DNA of 42,596 bases from Cellulomonas uda (GTDB lineage Bacteria > Actinomycetota > Actinomycetes > Actinomycetales > Cellulomonadaceae): assembly GCF_006538705.1 (NCBI RefSeq), contig NZ_BJLP01000035.1:1-42596 (forward strand). Reading direction: 5' to 3'. Of the stretch, positions 16,921-26,001 are shown in pieces; the first letter of the stretch is position 1, and every line of letters starts with the position of its first letter. Under the pieces are notes generated by a model. The model was not told the origin of the DNA and searched no databases. It saw nothing but the letters and a program-made list of their open reading frames with translations. The position numbers were made by a program, and so were the translations under genes.

Positions 16921-18612
16921 CTATCGCTGCAGCACGGTCCGCACGGTGCCCAGGTCCAACCTCTCGCCCGGCCGCACGGTGAACGTGCCGGGCACGTCGA
17001 GCCAGAACGGCGTGGCCGCGCCGCGCGAGCCCAGGATCCTGTCGGACGTGATCCGGTACGTCCCGGGCGCGATCCGGCCGTCCCACGTGTCGATGGAGCC
17101 GTTCTCGAGCCAGAAGGACTCGGTCACGGTGTCGCTCGTCAGGCTGACCCAGCCGGTCAACGGGACGCCGTTCGGCGTCACCAGCTTCACGCGCAGCGCG
17201 CCGCCCTGCGTGGTCAGGCGCACGTCGACCCTCGTCGACGACCCTCCCGTGACGGTCTTCTTCGTCACGGGCTGCCAGCCCTTCTGGCTCGCGGTGACCG
17301 AGACCGCCCCCGGGATGACCGAGGTGGCCACGAACGTCCCGTCCGCAGCGACGCTGACGGGCGCGGGGGTGAAGCCCGTCGGCGGGACGTCGCACATGAG
17401 GTCGCAGACGCGGACCGTCTTGGGCCGGGAGGTCGTGGACGCGCCGCCGCCCGTGATCTTCCCGCGGACGGTCACGAACGGGTGGTCCGCACGCAGCTTC
17501 CCGGTCTGCGTCAGCTTGCCGGAGCGGATCGTCACGGCGGTGCGCGACCAGCCGCTCTTCGCCTTCGTCCAGACGAGGTACTGACCGGGCGGCAGCGTCA
17601 GGCTGTGGTCGCTGAAGAGCCATCGCCGCCAGGTGCCGTCGGCGTCGGCGAGCGCGACGTCCTGCCCGCCTGCGTCGACCGTGAGCCGGCCCTCACGCAC
17701 CAGCGTGAGGTCGCGGGTCGTCGTCGCGTTCGACGTGACCTTGAGCAGGCCGGAGCCCGACGTCCACCCGTTCTCGTCGCCGGACTCGCTGATGCGGTAC
17801 GTGCCGGGCGGCACGTCGTCCGCGCGGTAGCGGCCCTGCGCGTCGCTCGTGAGCCTGCGGGCGAAGTACGTGCCCGCCAGGGTGACCTCGACGCCGGCGA
17901 CCGGACGGCCGGACCGCAGCAGGCGACCCGTGACCGTCCCGCCGGCGCGCAGGTCGGTGCGGACCGGGATCTCGTCACCGCCGAGCACCGTCACGGTCGT
18001 CGTGTGCACCGGGGTCCAGGTCCCACCCCGGTGTACGAGGATGCGGTACCGGCCCGGGATCAGGAACCGGAACACGTAGGAGCCGTCGCGCACCCGCTTG
18101 CCGTCGACGAACGTCCGGCCGCCGTCGGCGCGCTCCAGGAAAACTTCCGTCCCCTCACCTCCGCCGGTGACCGTCCCGACGACGGTCCCCGCCGGCACGA
18201 GGTCGATGTCGACCGTGGCGTCTTCCGTGGGCGCCGGACGCAGCTCGAGGCCCTCCCAGGCGTGGTCGGTGGCGCCGTCCGCGCCCACGTACTGCGGCGC
18301 GAACGTGCGCAGGTCCTGGTAGTTGTCGTAGTACGAGCGCTCGGCCTCGTACGGGTTGGCCACCAGCACCCACTGCGACACGCGCCCCGGCACGAGGAGC
18401 GAGTACGTGCCGTCGGCCCGCGTGAGCGTCGAGGCGTTGAGCCCCGTCGCGGGCTCGTACCAGCGCACGTGCACGGGCTTGGGCAGGGCCTTGCCCGCGG
18501 CGGTGACGCGTCCGGTGTAGGTGACGGTCGTGGTGGCCGCGGTGGCGGGGGCCAGCGAGCCGGCGACGAGGGCGAGTGCGAGCGTGCCGATGACGGCGAA
18601 CCTCGAGAACAT
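16921..18612 (-). CDS. Secreted multi-domain beta-sandwich protein, paralog 3
   Basis: 563 residues. The start chosen is the ATG at the complement of 18610-18612 because it gives a clean signal peptide (FAVIGTLALALVAGSLAPAT, then AATTTVTYTGRV). The open frame runs further upstream, but without homology. The architecture matches paralogs 1 and 2: an opening unit with HVRWYEPATGLNAS, a regulatory-like unit SDAQGRYRADDVPPGTYRIS followed by ESGDENGWTSGSGLLKV, the Cys pair VRVCDLMC, and the end LDLGTVRTVLQR. It is first in the transcription order of the three. The function is unknown. Confidence 0.8.
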   Translation of the reverse strand: MFSRFAVIGTLALALVAGSLAPATAATTTVTYTGRVTAAGKALPKPVHVRWYEPATGLNASTLTRADGTYSLLVPGRVSQWVLVANPYEAERSYYDNYQDLRTFAPQYVGADGATDHAWEGLELRPAPTEDATVDIDLVPAGTVVGTVTGGGEGTEVFLERADGGRTFVDGKRVRDGSYVFRFLIPGRYRILVHRGGTWTPVHTTTVTVLGGDEIPVRTDLRAGGTVTGRLLRSGRPVAGVEVTLAGTYFARRLTSDAQGRYRADDVPPGTYRISESGDENGWTSGSGLLKVTSNATTTRDLTLVREGRLTVDAGGQDVALADADGTWRRWLFSDHSLTLPPGQYLVWTKAKSGWSRTAVTIRSGKLTQTGKLRADHPFVTVRGKITGGGASTTSRPKTVRVCDLMCDVPPTGFTPAPVSVAADGTFVATSVIPGAVSVTASQKGWQPVTKKTVTGGSSTRVDVRLTTQGGALRVKLVTPNGVPLTGWVSLTSDTVTESFWLENGSIDTWDGRIAPGTYRITSDRILGSRGAATPFWLDVPGTFTVRPGERLDLGTVRTVLQR

Positions 18613-18676
18613 CCGTGCAGTCTGGCACCCGTCCCGCCCGCCAGGGGGCCGGTTGCGGCCGATCTGCGCAGGAACG

Positions 18677-20410
18677 TCACACGGGCAGCGCGAGCACCTG
18701 GTCTCGCACGACGCGCCGGAGTACCTTGCCGACCTGCGAGCGCGGCAGGTCGGGCAGCACGACGATCCGCCGCGGCACGGCGTAGCGCGCGAGGCGCCGC
18801 CCGCACCACTCGCGCACCGCCGCGAGGTCGACCTCGTGCCCCTCGCGCAGCACGACGGCCGCGACGACGGACTCGCCCAGGTCACCGCCCGGCACGCCGA
18901 CCACGGCGACGTCCGCGACGCCCGGCATGGTGCGCAGGTGGTCCTCGACCTGCGACGGGTACACCTTGAACCCGCCGGTCACGATCATCTCCTTGATGCG
19001 GTCGACGAGCAGGACGAACCCGTCGTCGTCGACGCGCACCACGTCGCCGGTCCGCAGCCAGCCGTCCGCCAGGAGCTGCCCCGCGGTCTCGTCGGGCCGG
19101 TTCCAGTAGCCCGCGAAGACCTGCGGTCCGCGGACGAGCAGCTCACCCGCCTCACCCGGTGCGACGTCGACGGTCGGGTCCTCCTGGGACACGACGCGCA
19201 CCTCGGTGCCGGGGAACGGCAGCCCGAGCGCGCCGGGCCGGCGCGTCGCGTCGAACGGGTTGCCGAGCGCGACGGGCGACGTCTCCGTCATGCCGTACCC
19301 CTCGACGACGAGCCCGCCGGTCGCCTCCTCCCAGCGCTGCGCGGTCGCGGCGGGCAGCGCCATCGCGCCGGAGATCGCGTGCGTGAACGAGTGCAGCGAG
19401 ACGCCTGCGGCCTGCGCCGCGGTGACGAGGCGGTCGAGCATCGGCGGGACCGCGGGCAGGAAGGTGCCGGGCCGGCGGCGCTGCGCCGCGAGGACGAGCG
19501 CGGGGTCGAACGACGGGAGCACGACGAGCGTCGCGGCGATCCGCGTGGAGTACGACAGGCACAGCGTCAGGCCGAACGCGTGGAAGAACGGGAGCACGCC
19601 GTAGACGACCTCGCGCCCGCGCTCGTGCCGCGTCCACGCGTGCCCCTGCTCGGCGTTCGCGACGAGGTTGGCGTGCGTGAGCACCGCGGCCTTGGGGGTC
19701 CCGGTGGTCCCGCCCGTGTACTGCAGCAGGGCGATGTCCGACGAGGTGGGCTCGGGGTGCGACGCGGGCAGCGGGTCCGCGGCGCGCACGAGCCGGTGCC
19801 ACAGCGGGACCTCGTCGGGCACGGGCCCACGCATCGCGGCGGCCGTGCGGCGGGCCTTGGCGACGGGCAACCGCAGCGCGAGCCGGTCGCGCGCGCGCAG
19901 GTCGTGCGCGAGGTCCACGGCGACGACCCGCAGGTCGGCCAGGGCCGCGGTCCGCTCACGGGCATCGAGCACCGCGGGCACGGCCTTGGTCCAGGTCAGC
20001 GCGACGGTCGCGCCGGAGTCCGCGAGCTGGTGCGCGAGCTCGTCGGCGGAGTAGGTGGGGTTGTGCTCGACGACGACGCCGCCGACGCGCAGCACCGCGT
20101 AGAACGCGACGAGGTGCTGCGGGCAGTTGGGCAGCGCGATCGCGACGCGGTCCCCGGCGCGTACGCCGAGCGCGACGAGCGCACCGGCGGCGCGGGCGAC
20201 CTCGTCGGCCAGGGCGCGGTACGTCGTCGTCGCGCCGAGGAAGTCGACGGCGATGCGGTCGCCGTGGTCGGCGGCGGCGCGCGCGAGGCCCGCGGTGAGC
20301 GGCTCGTCGGGCAGCGGGGGGAGGGTGACGGGTGAGGTCGCGGCGGGGGCCGCGGGTCGGCGGGCCGCGTCGTCGGGCGCGCGGTCGGTCGCCGGGCCGT
20401 TCCAGGTCAT
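18677..20410 (-). CDS. fadD: Long-chain acyl-CoA synthetase (AMP-forming), FadD-like
   Basis: 577 residues with an ATG start. It belongs to the ANL superfamily: P-loop YTGGTTGTPKAAVLTHANLV, A5 motif GYGMTETSPV, TGDVVRVDDDGFVLLVDRIK with the hinge, GGFKVYPSQVEDHL, and the C-terminal PRSQVGKVLRR with the adenylation Lys. It activates fatty acids to acyl-CoA via acyl-AMP. Order and length fit the fatty-acid-active subfamily rather than NRPS A domains. A GTAAC-type inverted repeat lies 9 bp upstream of the ATG, which suggests repression by a TetR-type fatty acid regulator. A link to the NRPS cluster 7 kb away is possible but unsupported. Confidence 0.88.
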   Translation of the reverse strand: MTWNGPATDRAPDDAARRPAAPAATSPVTLPPLPDEPLTAGLARAAADHGDRIAVDFLGATTTYRALADEVARAAGALVALGVRAGDRVAIALPNCPQHLVAFYAVLRVGGVVVEHNPTYSADELAHQLADSGATVALTWTKAVPAVLDARERTAALADLRVVAVDLAHDLRARDRLALRLPVAKARRTAAAMRGPVPDEVPLWHRLVRAADPLPASHPEPTSSDIALLQYTGGTTGTPKAAVLTHANLVANAEQGHAWTRHERGREVVYGVLPFFHAFGLTLCLSYSTRIAATLVVLPSFDPALVLAAQRRRPGTFLPAVPPMLDRLVTAAQAAGVSLHSFTHAISGAMALPAATAQRWEEATGGLVVEGYGMTETSPVALGNPFDATRRPGALGLPFPGTEVRVVSQEDPTVDVAPGEAGELLVRGPQVFAGYWNRPDETAGQLLADGWLRTGDVVRVDDDGFVLLVDRIKEMIVTGGFKVYPSQVEDHLRTMPGVADVAVVGVPGGDLGESVVAAVVLREGHEVDLAAVREWCGRRLARYAVPRRIVVLPDLPRSQVGKVLRRVVRDQVLALPV

Positions 20411-20418
20411 GCCTCAGC

Positions 20419-20455
20419 GTAACCTACGCCACCGTAAGTTACTACCCCGTAACCT
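20419..20455 (-). promoter_or_regulatory. Inverted-repeat operator upstream of fadD
   Basis: GTAACCTACG-CCAC-CGTAAGTTAC (20419-20442) is a 10-bp inverted repeat with 9 of 10 positions paired. A further half-site, GTAACCT, lies at 20449-20455. It is AT-richer than its surroundings and abuts the fadD start, as expected for a TetR-family operator controlling fatty acid activation. The regulator is not encoded nearby. Confidence 0.6.
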
Positions 20456-20507
20456 CCGCTCCCCGTGCCCCTGCCGTCCGCGCGGCCGCCCCCGCCCCAC
20501 CCTCCGT

Positions 20508-20633
20508 GAGCCCGTGGTTGCTCCGGGAACCGCGCCGCAGAGCCGGAGCGAGCGCGGGCTCGGCACCGCCCACGCCCGCGAGCCCGTGGTTGCTCCGGGA
20601 AGCGGGCCGTGCAGCCGGAGCGCGGGCGGGGTC
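20508..20633. repeat. Array of two 54-bp palindromic intergenic elements (copies 3 and 4)
   Basis: Copy 3 is 20508-20561 and copy 4 is 20580-20633, again 18 bp apart. Their left arms are identical (GAGCCCGTGGTTGCTCCGG). The loops begin 'gaa' as in copy 2, and the right arms begin GCCGGAGCG. The array fills the divergent gap between fadD and the GNAT gene and ends 50 bp before the GNAT start. Confidence 0.92.
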
Positions 20634-20683
20634 AGGGGGTGGACGGGGGCGTGCGTCGCGGCGGGACGTGGTGGGATCGGGGC

Positions 20684-21286
20684 ATGGCGCCGACGATCCG
20701 TCCGTTCCACCCGGTCGACCTCGCAGGGCTCTACCGGCTGTGCCTGCTCACCGGGGACGCCGGCGGCGACGCGAGCGCGCTGTACCGCAACCCCGACCTG
20801 CTCGGTCACGTCTACGCCGGTCCCTACCCGGTCGCCGACCCGGGCCTGACGTTCGTCCTGGCCGACGAGCACGGCGTCGGCGGGTACGTCGTCGCGACCG
20901 CCGACTCCCGCGAGTTCCTGCGCTGGCTCGACGCGCACTGGTGGCCGACGCTGCGCGCGCAGTACCCCCGCGTCCCGGACCCGGGCGACGGCACGCAGGA
21001 CCACGTCCTCGTCGACCGCATCCACGACTGGCCCACCGCACCCGAGCCGTACTACGACGAGTTCCCCGCGCACCTGCACATCGACCTCGCACCGCGGCTG
21101 CAGGGACAGGGCTGGGGCCGGCAGCTCGTCGCGACGCTCGCCGACGCGCTGCGCAGCCGCGGCGTGCACGGCCTGCACCTGGGCGTCAGCGAGCGCAACA
21201 CCGGCGGCATCGCGTTCTACGACCGTCTCGGGTTCGAGACGTACGCGCGGCACGCCTGGGGCCGCACCCTCACGCTGCGGTTCTGA
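20684..21286 (+). CDS. GNAT family N-acetyltransferase
   Basis: 200 residues from the ATG at 20684. The frame is open further upstream but there crosses the 54-bp repeats, so the longer start is rejected. The acetyl-CoA-binding motif is LQGQGWGRQLVATLADAL, preceded by the AHLHIDLAPR strand and followed by GLHLGVSERNTGGIAFYDRL and GFETYARH. The N-terminal MAPTIRPFHPVDLAGLYRLC is typical of GNATs. The layout resembles bacterial homologs of the O-GlcNAcase-associated acetyltransferase-like domain. The substrate cannot be predicted. Confidence 0.85.
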   Translation: MAPTIRPFHPVDLAGLYRLCLLTGDAGGDASALYRNPDLLGHVYAGPYPVADPGLTFVLADEHGVGGYVVATADSREFLRWLDAHWWPTLRAQYPRVPDPGDGTQDHVLVDRIHDWPTAPEPYYDEFPAHLHIDLAPRLQGQGWGRQLVATLADALRSRGVHGLHLGVSERNTGGIAFYDRLGFETYARHAWGRTLTLRF

Positions 21287-21304
21287 GCCGCGCGTGTCTG
21301 CGCC

Positions 21305-22159
21305 TCACGCGCCGAAGGCGTCCTCGAGCTCGTGCCAGTCGACGAGCTCGTCCGCGCCGGGCGTGGTCACGACGATGCTCGGGTCGTTCCAGTCGCGCAT
21401 CGTGGTCGTCGACGTGATGCCCATGAACTCCGAGACGGTGCGCACGAGCCGGTCGTCGGCGTTGACCCAGTAGTCGCCCTCCATGCTCGGCGGGATCGAC
21501 TCGAGCGCCTCGGCGAGCGTGGGGTCGAACGCCGAGCCGAGCGCCTCGAGGTACTTGCGGGTGTCGACCGTCACCCGGTAGTGCCGGGCGGGCACGCCTT
21601 CGACCTCCTCGACGCCGAGGTCCTCGCTCGACAGCAGCGAGCCCTCCTGCAGCTCGGCGTTGCGGCCCAGCTGGGACAGTGCGTCCAGGTCCGGCACGGC
21701 AGCCGCCAGGGGGTTCTCGGCGTCGGCGGGGTCGATGGTCACGAACTTGTCCTGCGACATCTCACCGAGGTTCATGTAGAACATGCCGTCGACCCACCGC
21801 GACCGCGTCGCGACCCCCTGCGACACGAAGTCCATGTTCATCGCGATGGTGTCGCCGTCGAGGACCATCTCGTACTCGTAGGTCATCTCGACGCCGCTGC
21901 CGGAGCTCTCCATGGTCATGCGGTAGGACGTCACGTCGAGGCTCGCCGCGTTGACCGCCTTCGCGAACTCCTCGGTGGAGTAGGACGCGGGCTCGCCCGC
22001 GGCGGCGTCCGGCGCGGCCGGGGTCTGCGCCGCGGTCGCCTCGGGCGTGCCGGCGGGCTTCGAGCGGGCGTCGTCGTCCGACGACGAGCCGCACGCGGCG
22101 AGGGTGAGCGCGAGCGCCACGCTCGTCGCGGCGGCGAAGGTGCGAGTGACGGCGCGCAT
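21305..22159 (-). CDS. LppX/LprG-like lipoprotein A
   Basis: 284 residues. The start chosen is the complement of 22157-22159, giving MRAVTRTF and a proper lipoprotein signal with lipobox LAAC (Cys23) followed by an Asp/Ser-rich tether. The body has the LolA-like layout of LppX_LprAFG proteins: ASLDVTSYRMTMES, a WVDGMFYMNLGEMSQDKFV strand pair, a VEGVPARHYRVTVD strand, and a final TMRDWNDPSIVVTTPGADEL. Relatives bind lipids or lipidated glycans at the outer membrane face. It is paralogous to the gene at 22359, with shared endings and the NLGEM/DLGEMSxxKF motif. The short 18-bp gap to the convergent GNAT gene leaves little room for a terminator. Confidence 0.82.
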   Translation of the reverse strand: MRAVTRTFAAATSVALALTLAACGSSSDDDARSKPAGTPEATAAQTPAAPDAAAGEPASYSTEEFAKAVNAASLDVTSYRMTMESSGSGVEMTYEYEMVLDGDTIAMNMDFVSQGVATRSRWVDGMFYMNLGEMSQDKFVTIDPADAENPLAAAVPDLDALSQLGRNAELQEGSLLSSEDLGVEEVEGVPARHYRVTVDTRKYLEALGSAFDPTLAEALESIPPSMEGDYWVNADDRLVRTVSEFMGITSTTTMRDWNDPSIVVTTPGADELVDWHELEDAFGA

Positions 22160-22302
22160 GCGCGGGACCCCCCTGGGCGAAGAAGTGATGTGTGCGTGCT
22201 GATGGTGGCACCCCGTGACGGCCCGACCCAGGTACGGGAGTCCCGATCGACCAGGTTCACCCACCCGGGTGCACGGCGAGCGGCGCCGCGCTCGCAGGAC
22301 AG

Positions 22303-22341
22303 CACGAGGGCCGGGACGCGCGCTGCGTCCCGGCCCTCGTG
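22303..22341. terminator. Perfect 17-bp stem-loop between the two lipoprotein genes
   Basis: CACGAGGGCCGGGACGC at 22303-22319 pairs perfectly with its reverse complement at 22325-22341 around a 5-nt loop. It lies 17 bp past the stop of lipoprotein B on the minus strand. There is no long U-tract, as is common in high-GC actinobacteria. It probably ends the lipoprotein B transcript. Confidence 0.8.
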
Positions 22342-22358
22342 GCGTCCGTGCCGGTGGG

Positions 22359-23201
22359 TCAGCCGCCGAGGCCGCCCGCGCCCGACATGAGCTCCTCCCA
22401 CGTCAGCGGCGAGAGCTCGTCACCGCTCGGCGCGACGACCGTGAGGCTCGAGTCGTTCCAGTCGGTGTACGTGGTGGTCATCTCCTCGCCCGCGATGTCG
22501 ATGACCATCTTGGCGGGGCGGTTCTCGTCGTCGAGCCACAGGTCGTACGCGACGTCCTCGAGCGCCGAGGCCGCGTCCGTCGGGACCGTCCCGTCGCCCA
22601 TGGCGGCGACCGCTGCGGACGGGTCGACCGTCACGACGTAGTGCGTCGTCGAGACCCCCTCGAGGTCCTCCTCGCCGACCTTCTTGATGGACTCCACGGA
22701 GTCCTTGAAGCCCGCGAAGCTCTTCGACAGGTCGCCCATGTCCTCGATCGGGCCGAGCATCGCGCCGAACGGGTTCGTCTCGTCGGACAGGTCGATCTTG
22801 ATGAACTTGTTGTCGCTCATCTCGCCGAGGTCCATGTAGTACGCGCCGTCGGTGAGGACGATGCGCGTCTTGGCACCGGCGGCCTCGCTGACGATCGACA
22901 TGCTGGTCTTGCCGCCCTTGACGACGACGACACCCTCGAACGTCCCCGCCGCGCCGGGCGTGGTCGAGGTCATCCGGTAGGACGTGTCCTTGCCGACCTG
23001 GCTGGCCAGGGCGGAGTACAGCGTCTCGGCGGTGATCTCCTCACCGCCGTCGTCGTCCTTCTCCGGCGCGGGCGTGGCGGAGGTCCCCGCGGGGGCCTTC
23101 GTCTCCTGCTCCGACGGGCCCGAGTCCGAGCCGCAGGCGGCGAGCGAGAGCGCGAGGACCGCCGCAGCCCCCGTGCCGACGATCCGTGTGATGGCGCGCA
23201 T
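22359..23201 (-). CDS. LppX/LprG-like lipoprotein B
   Basis: 280 residues from the complement of 23199-23201 (MRAITRIVG). The lipobox is SLAAC with Cys23. The LolA-like features parallel lipoprotein A: LASQVGKDTSYRMTST, LTDGAYYMDLGEMSDNKFIK, EGVSTTHYVVTVD and YTDWNDSSLTVVAPSGDELS. Identity to gene A is clear but moderate, so this is an old duplication. It is followed by a strong terminator hairpin, so the two genes are separately regulated in spite of being tandem. Probable envelope lipid or glycolipid carrier; ligand unknown. Confidence 0.82.
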   Translation of the reverse strand: MRAITRIVGTGAAAVLALSLAACGSDSGPSEQETKAPAGTSATPAPEKDDDGGEEITAETLYSALASQVGKDTSYRMTSTTPGAAGTFEGVVVVKGGKTSMSIVSEAAGAKTRIVLTDGAYYMDLGEMSDNKFIKIDLSDETNPFGAMLGPIEDMGDLSKSFAGFKDSVESIKKVGEEDLEGVSTTHYVVTVDPSAAVAAMGDGTVPTDAASALEDVAYDLWLDDENRPAKMVIDIAGEEMTTTYTDWNDSSLTVVAPSGDELSPLTWEELMSGAGGLGG

Positions 23202-23254
23202 GTGTGTTCTCCCGTGGATCCGTGTTGTGGCACGCCATGGTGGCACGCGGGACG

Positions 23255-23271
23255 AACCGGAAGTGCCGGTT
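23255..23271. terminator. Short hairpin downstream of cellobiose phosphorylase
   Basis: AACCGG-AAGTG-CCGGTT is a perfect 6-bp inverted repeat 31 bp past the cellobiose phosphorylase stop on the minus strand. It is a weak terminator candidate only. Confidence 0.3.
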
Positions 23272-23301
23272 GTCCACGACGAGCCGATGGTGCGGTGGCG
23301 G

Positions 23302-25770
23302 CTAGAGGGTCACGTCGACGCGGACCGTCGACCCGGCGGGGGCGTACGGCACGAGGTTGCCCTCGACCGGCGTGCCGTCCACGACCAGCCGGCCGCGCGA
23401 GCCGTCGGTGCCCGAGTTCGTCACCGTGATCTCGTACGTCGCCCCGCGCGCGACGCGCGTGACGGTGAACGACGGCACGTCCGGGCCGATCTGCGGGTCG
23501 ACGACGAGCCCGTCGTACTCCGGCCGCACACCCAGCAGGTACTGCGAGACCGTGACGAAGTTCCACGCAGCGGTGCCCGTGAGCCAGGAGTTCTTGGCCT
23601 CGCCGTGGCGGACCGCCTCCTTGCCCGCGATCATCTGCGCGTACACGTACGGCTCGAGGCGGTGGACGTCGGAGATGTCCTCGCGGTAGGCGGGCGTGAT
23701 GCGCTTGTAGTAGTCGAACGCGCGCGCACCGCGGCCCACGACCGTCTCGGCGATGATCACCCACGGGTTGTTGTGGCAGAAGATGCCGCCGTTCTCCTTG
23801 TACCCCGGCGGGTACGTGGAGACCTCGCCCATGTGCACCTGGTACGTGGTGTACGCGGGGTACTGGAGCACCATGCCGTGGTCGGTCGCGAGCATCTCGT
23901 TGACCGAGTCGAGCGCCTTGATCGCGGGGGCGTCCGTGTCCTGCGGGCCCTCGCCGACGCCGACGCCCGCCATGACGGCGAAGCCCTGCGGCTCGATCCA
24001 GATCTTGCCCTCGTCGTGCGCGTCGGTCCCGATCGGGTTGCCGTAGTAGTCGTACGCGCGCAGGAACCAGGAGCCGTCCCAGCCGTCGGTGAGCAGCGCG
24101 TCGCGCATCTCGGCGACGTGGCCGCGCGCCCGGTCGGCGACGTCGGCCAGGCCGCGGCGCGCCGCGAGCTCGGCGTACTGCTCGCCGTACAGGACGAACT
24201 GCGCGGCGATGAACGTGGACTCCGCGACCCCGCCCGCCTGGTTCTCGGTGGTCTGGAACGACTCACCGGGCGTCGTGGAGAAGCAGTTGAGGTTGAGGCA
24301 GTCGTTCCAGTCGGCGCGGCCGATCAGCGGCAGGCCGTGCGGGCCGCGGTGCGTGACCGTGAACTCGAACGAGCGCGTCAGGTGCTCGAACAGCGGGACC
24401 TCGGAGCCGGGCTCGTTGTCGAACGGCACCGGCTCGTCGAGGATCGAGAAGTCGCCGGTCTCCTTGATGTACGCCGCGGTGCCCGCGATCAGCCACAGCG
24501 GGTCGTCGTTGAAGCCCGAGCCGATGTCGTTGTTCCCGCGCTTCGTCAGCGGCTGGTACTGGTGGTACGCCGAGCCGTCCGCGAACTGCGTCGAGGCGAT
24601 GTCGATGATGCGCTCGCGCGCCCGCTCCGGGATCAGGTGGACGAAGCCCAGCAGGTCCTGGTTGGAGTCGCGGAAGCCCATGCCGCGGCCGATCCCGGTC
24701 TCGAAGAACGACGCCGAGCGCGACATGTTGAACGTGACCATGCACTGGTACTGGTTCCAGATGTTGACCATCCGGTCGAGCTTCTCGTCGTTCGAGCTGA
24801 CCGAGTACGTCGACAGCAGGTCGGTCCAGTAGTCCTTGAGCGCCGCGAACGCCGCGTCCGTCTGCTCCGAGGTCGCGAACCGGGACAGCAGAGCGTGCGC
24901 GCGCTCCTTGTTGACGACCTGCTTGGCGTCGTCGGCCCACTTCTCCTCGTCGGGGTTCTCGACGTAGCCGAGGACGTAGACGAGCTCGCGCGACTCGCCG
25001 GGGGCGAGGGACACCGCGACGGAGTGCGAGCCGATCGGGTACCAGCCGGACGCGACCGAGTTCGCGGACTCGCCCTTGAGCGGCACCGCGGCCTCGCCGA
25101 GCGAGTTGTAGGCGCCGACGAACGTGTCACGGTCGGTGTCGAAGCCCTCGGCCTGCGTGTTCACCGCGAACACCGCGTAGTGGTCGCGGCGCTCGCGGTA
25201 CTCGGTGCGGTGGTAGATCGCGGAGCCGTGCGGGCTCTCCTGCTCGACCTCGACCTCGCCGATCGACAGGTTGCGCTGGTAGTTCGTCTGGTCGTCCTGC
25301 GCGTTCCACAGGCAGAACTCGACGAACGAGAACAGCGTGAGCGACTTGTAGGAGTCGGACGTGTTGGTGACGGTGACCTTCTGCACCTCGGCGTTCTCGC
25401 CGACCGGCACGAAGAACAGCGTCTCGACGCGCACGCCGCCGCGCTCACCCGTGATCGTCGAGTAGCCCAGGCCGTGACGTGCCTCGAAGTGGTCGAGGTC
25501 CGCCTTGACCGGCAGCCACGACGGGGTCCACACGTCGCCACCGTCGTTGACGTACAGGTAGCGGCCGCCCGCGTCCGCGGGGATGTTGTTGTAGCGGTAC
25601 CGCGTCAGGCGCCGCATCTTGGCGTCGCGGTAGAACGAGTACCCGCCGGCCTGGTGCGAGAGCAGCGAGAAGAACTGCTCGGATCCCAGGTAGTTGATCC
25701 ACGGGTACGGGGTGTGCGGCGTCGTGATGACGTACTCGCGTGCCTCGTCGTCGAAGTGCCCGTAACGCAT
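23302..25770 (-). CDS. cbp: Cellobiose phosphorylase (GH94, EC 2.4.1.20)
   Basis: 822 residues, from the ATG at the complement of 25768-25770. This is the same length as I recall for the characterised Cellulomonas enzymes, and the sequence looks nearly colinear with them ([40 protein letters not shown]). It splits cellobiose with phosphate into glucose 1-phosphate and glucose in the cytoplasm and so saves ATP in cellulose use. The general acid is Asp490 in [10 protein letters not shown], which falls at the same number as in the known structure. The phosphate-site region is in the conserved C-terminal part of the catalytic barrel ([18 protein letters not shown]). No signal peptide is present, as expected. 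The gene is monocistronic here, without an adjacent cellobiose transporter, and has a CebR/CelR-like operator in its leader. Confidence 0.97.
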   Translation of the reverse strand: MRYGHFDDEAREYVITTPHTPYPWINYLGSEQFFSLLSHQAGGYSFYRDAKMRRLTRYRYNNIPADAGGRYLYVNDGGDVWTPSWLPVKADLDHFEARHGLGYSTITGERGGVRVETLFFVPVGENAEVQKVTVTNTSDSYKSLTLFSFVEFCLWNAQDDQTNYQRNLSIGEVEVEQESPHGSAIYHRTEYRERRDHYAVFAVNTQAEGFDTDRDTFVGAYNSLGEAAVPLKGESANSVASGWYPIGSHSVAVSLAPGESRELVYVLGYVENPDEEKWADDAKQVVNKERAHALLSRFATSEQTDAAFAALKDYWTDLLSTYSVSSNDEKLDRMVNIWNQYQCMVTFNMSRSASFFETGIGRGMGFRDSNQDLLGFVHLIPERARERIIDIASTQFADGSAYHQYQPLTKRGNNDIGSGFNDDPLWLIAGTAAYIKETGDFSILDEPVPFDNEPGSEVPLFEHLTRSFEFTVTHRGPHGLPLIGRADWNDCLNLNCFSTTPGESFQTTENQAGGVAESTFIAAQFVLYGEQYAELAARRGLADVADRARGHVAEMRDALLTDGWDGSWFLRAYDYYGNPIGTDAHDEGKIWIEPQGFAVMAGVGVGEGPQDTDAPAIKALDSVNEMLATDHGMVLQYPAYTTYQVHMGEVSTYPPGYKENGGIFCHNNPWVIIAETVVGRGARAFDYYKRITPAYREDISDVHRLEPYVYAQMIAGKEAVRHGEAKNSWLTGTAAWNFVTVSQYLLGVRPEYDGLVVDPQIGPDVPSFTVTRVARGATYEITVTNSGTDGSRGRLVVDGTPVEGNLVPYAPAGSTVRVDVTL

Positions 25771-25907
25771 GGAGGTGCCTCTCGCCGTGCTCGTCGCAGT
25801 GCTGGCTGCGTGCGGGCCGCGCGGACCGGTGCTGCCGTGCCTCCGGTGCCGCCGACGACCCTGGTGGTCAGGGGGTGGAGCGGGGTGAATCAGGGCCGAA
25901 CCAGGTG

Positions 25908-25968
25908 CGAGAGCGCTCCCATGCGTCTCACGAGACAGGACTATAGCGGGGCGTGAACCGCGCTGGAA
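25908..25968 (-). promoter_or_regulatory. cbp promoter with CebR/CelR-type operator
   Basis: On the minus strand, TATAGT (complement of 25940-25945) is a good -10. TTCCAG (complement of 25963-25968), 17 bp upstream, is a weak -35. Predicted transcription starts near 25933. The palindrome CGAGAGCGCTCCCA (25908-25921 on the plus strand) matches the established TGGGAGCGCTCCCA operator of LacI-family cello-oligosaccharide repressors at 12 of 14 positions and lies just downstream of the start, where a repressor would block transcription. The leader to the ATG is about 160 nt. Confidence 0.75.
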
Positions 25969-26001
25969 CCACACCCCCGTGCGGGGCACTACCGTGGGCG
26001 C

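Noticed and set aside
18677..20410. FadD-like ligase as the starter-unit enzyme of the NRPS cluster
   Set aside because: It lies 7 kb away beyond a tRNA and unrelated genes and has its own operator. No evidence links it beyond enzyme type.
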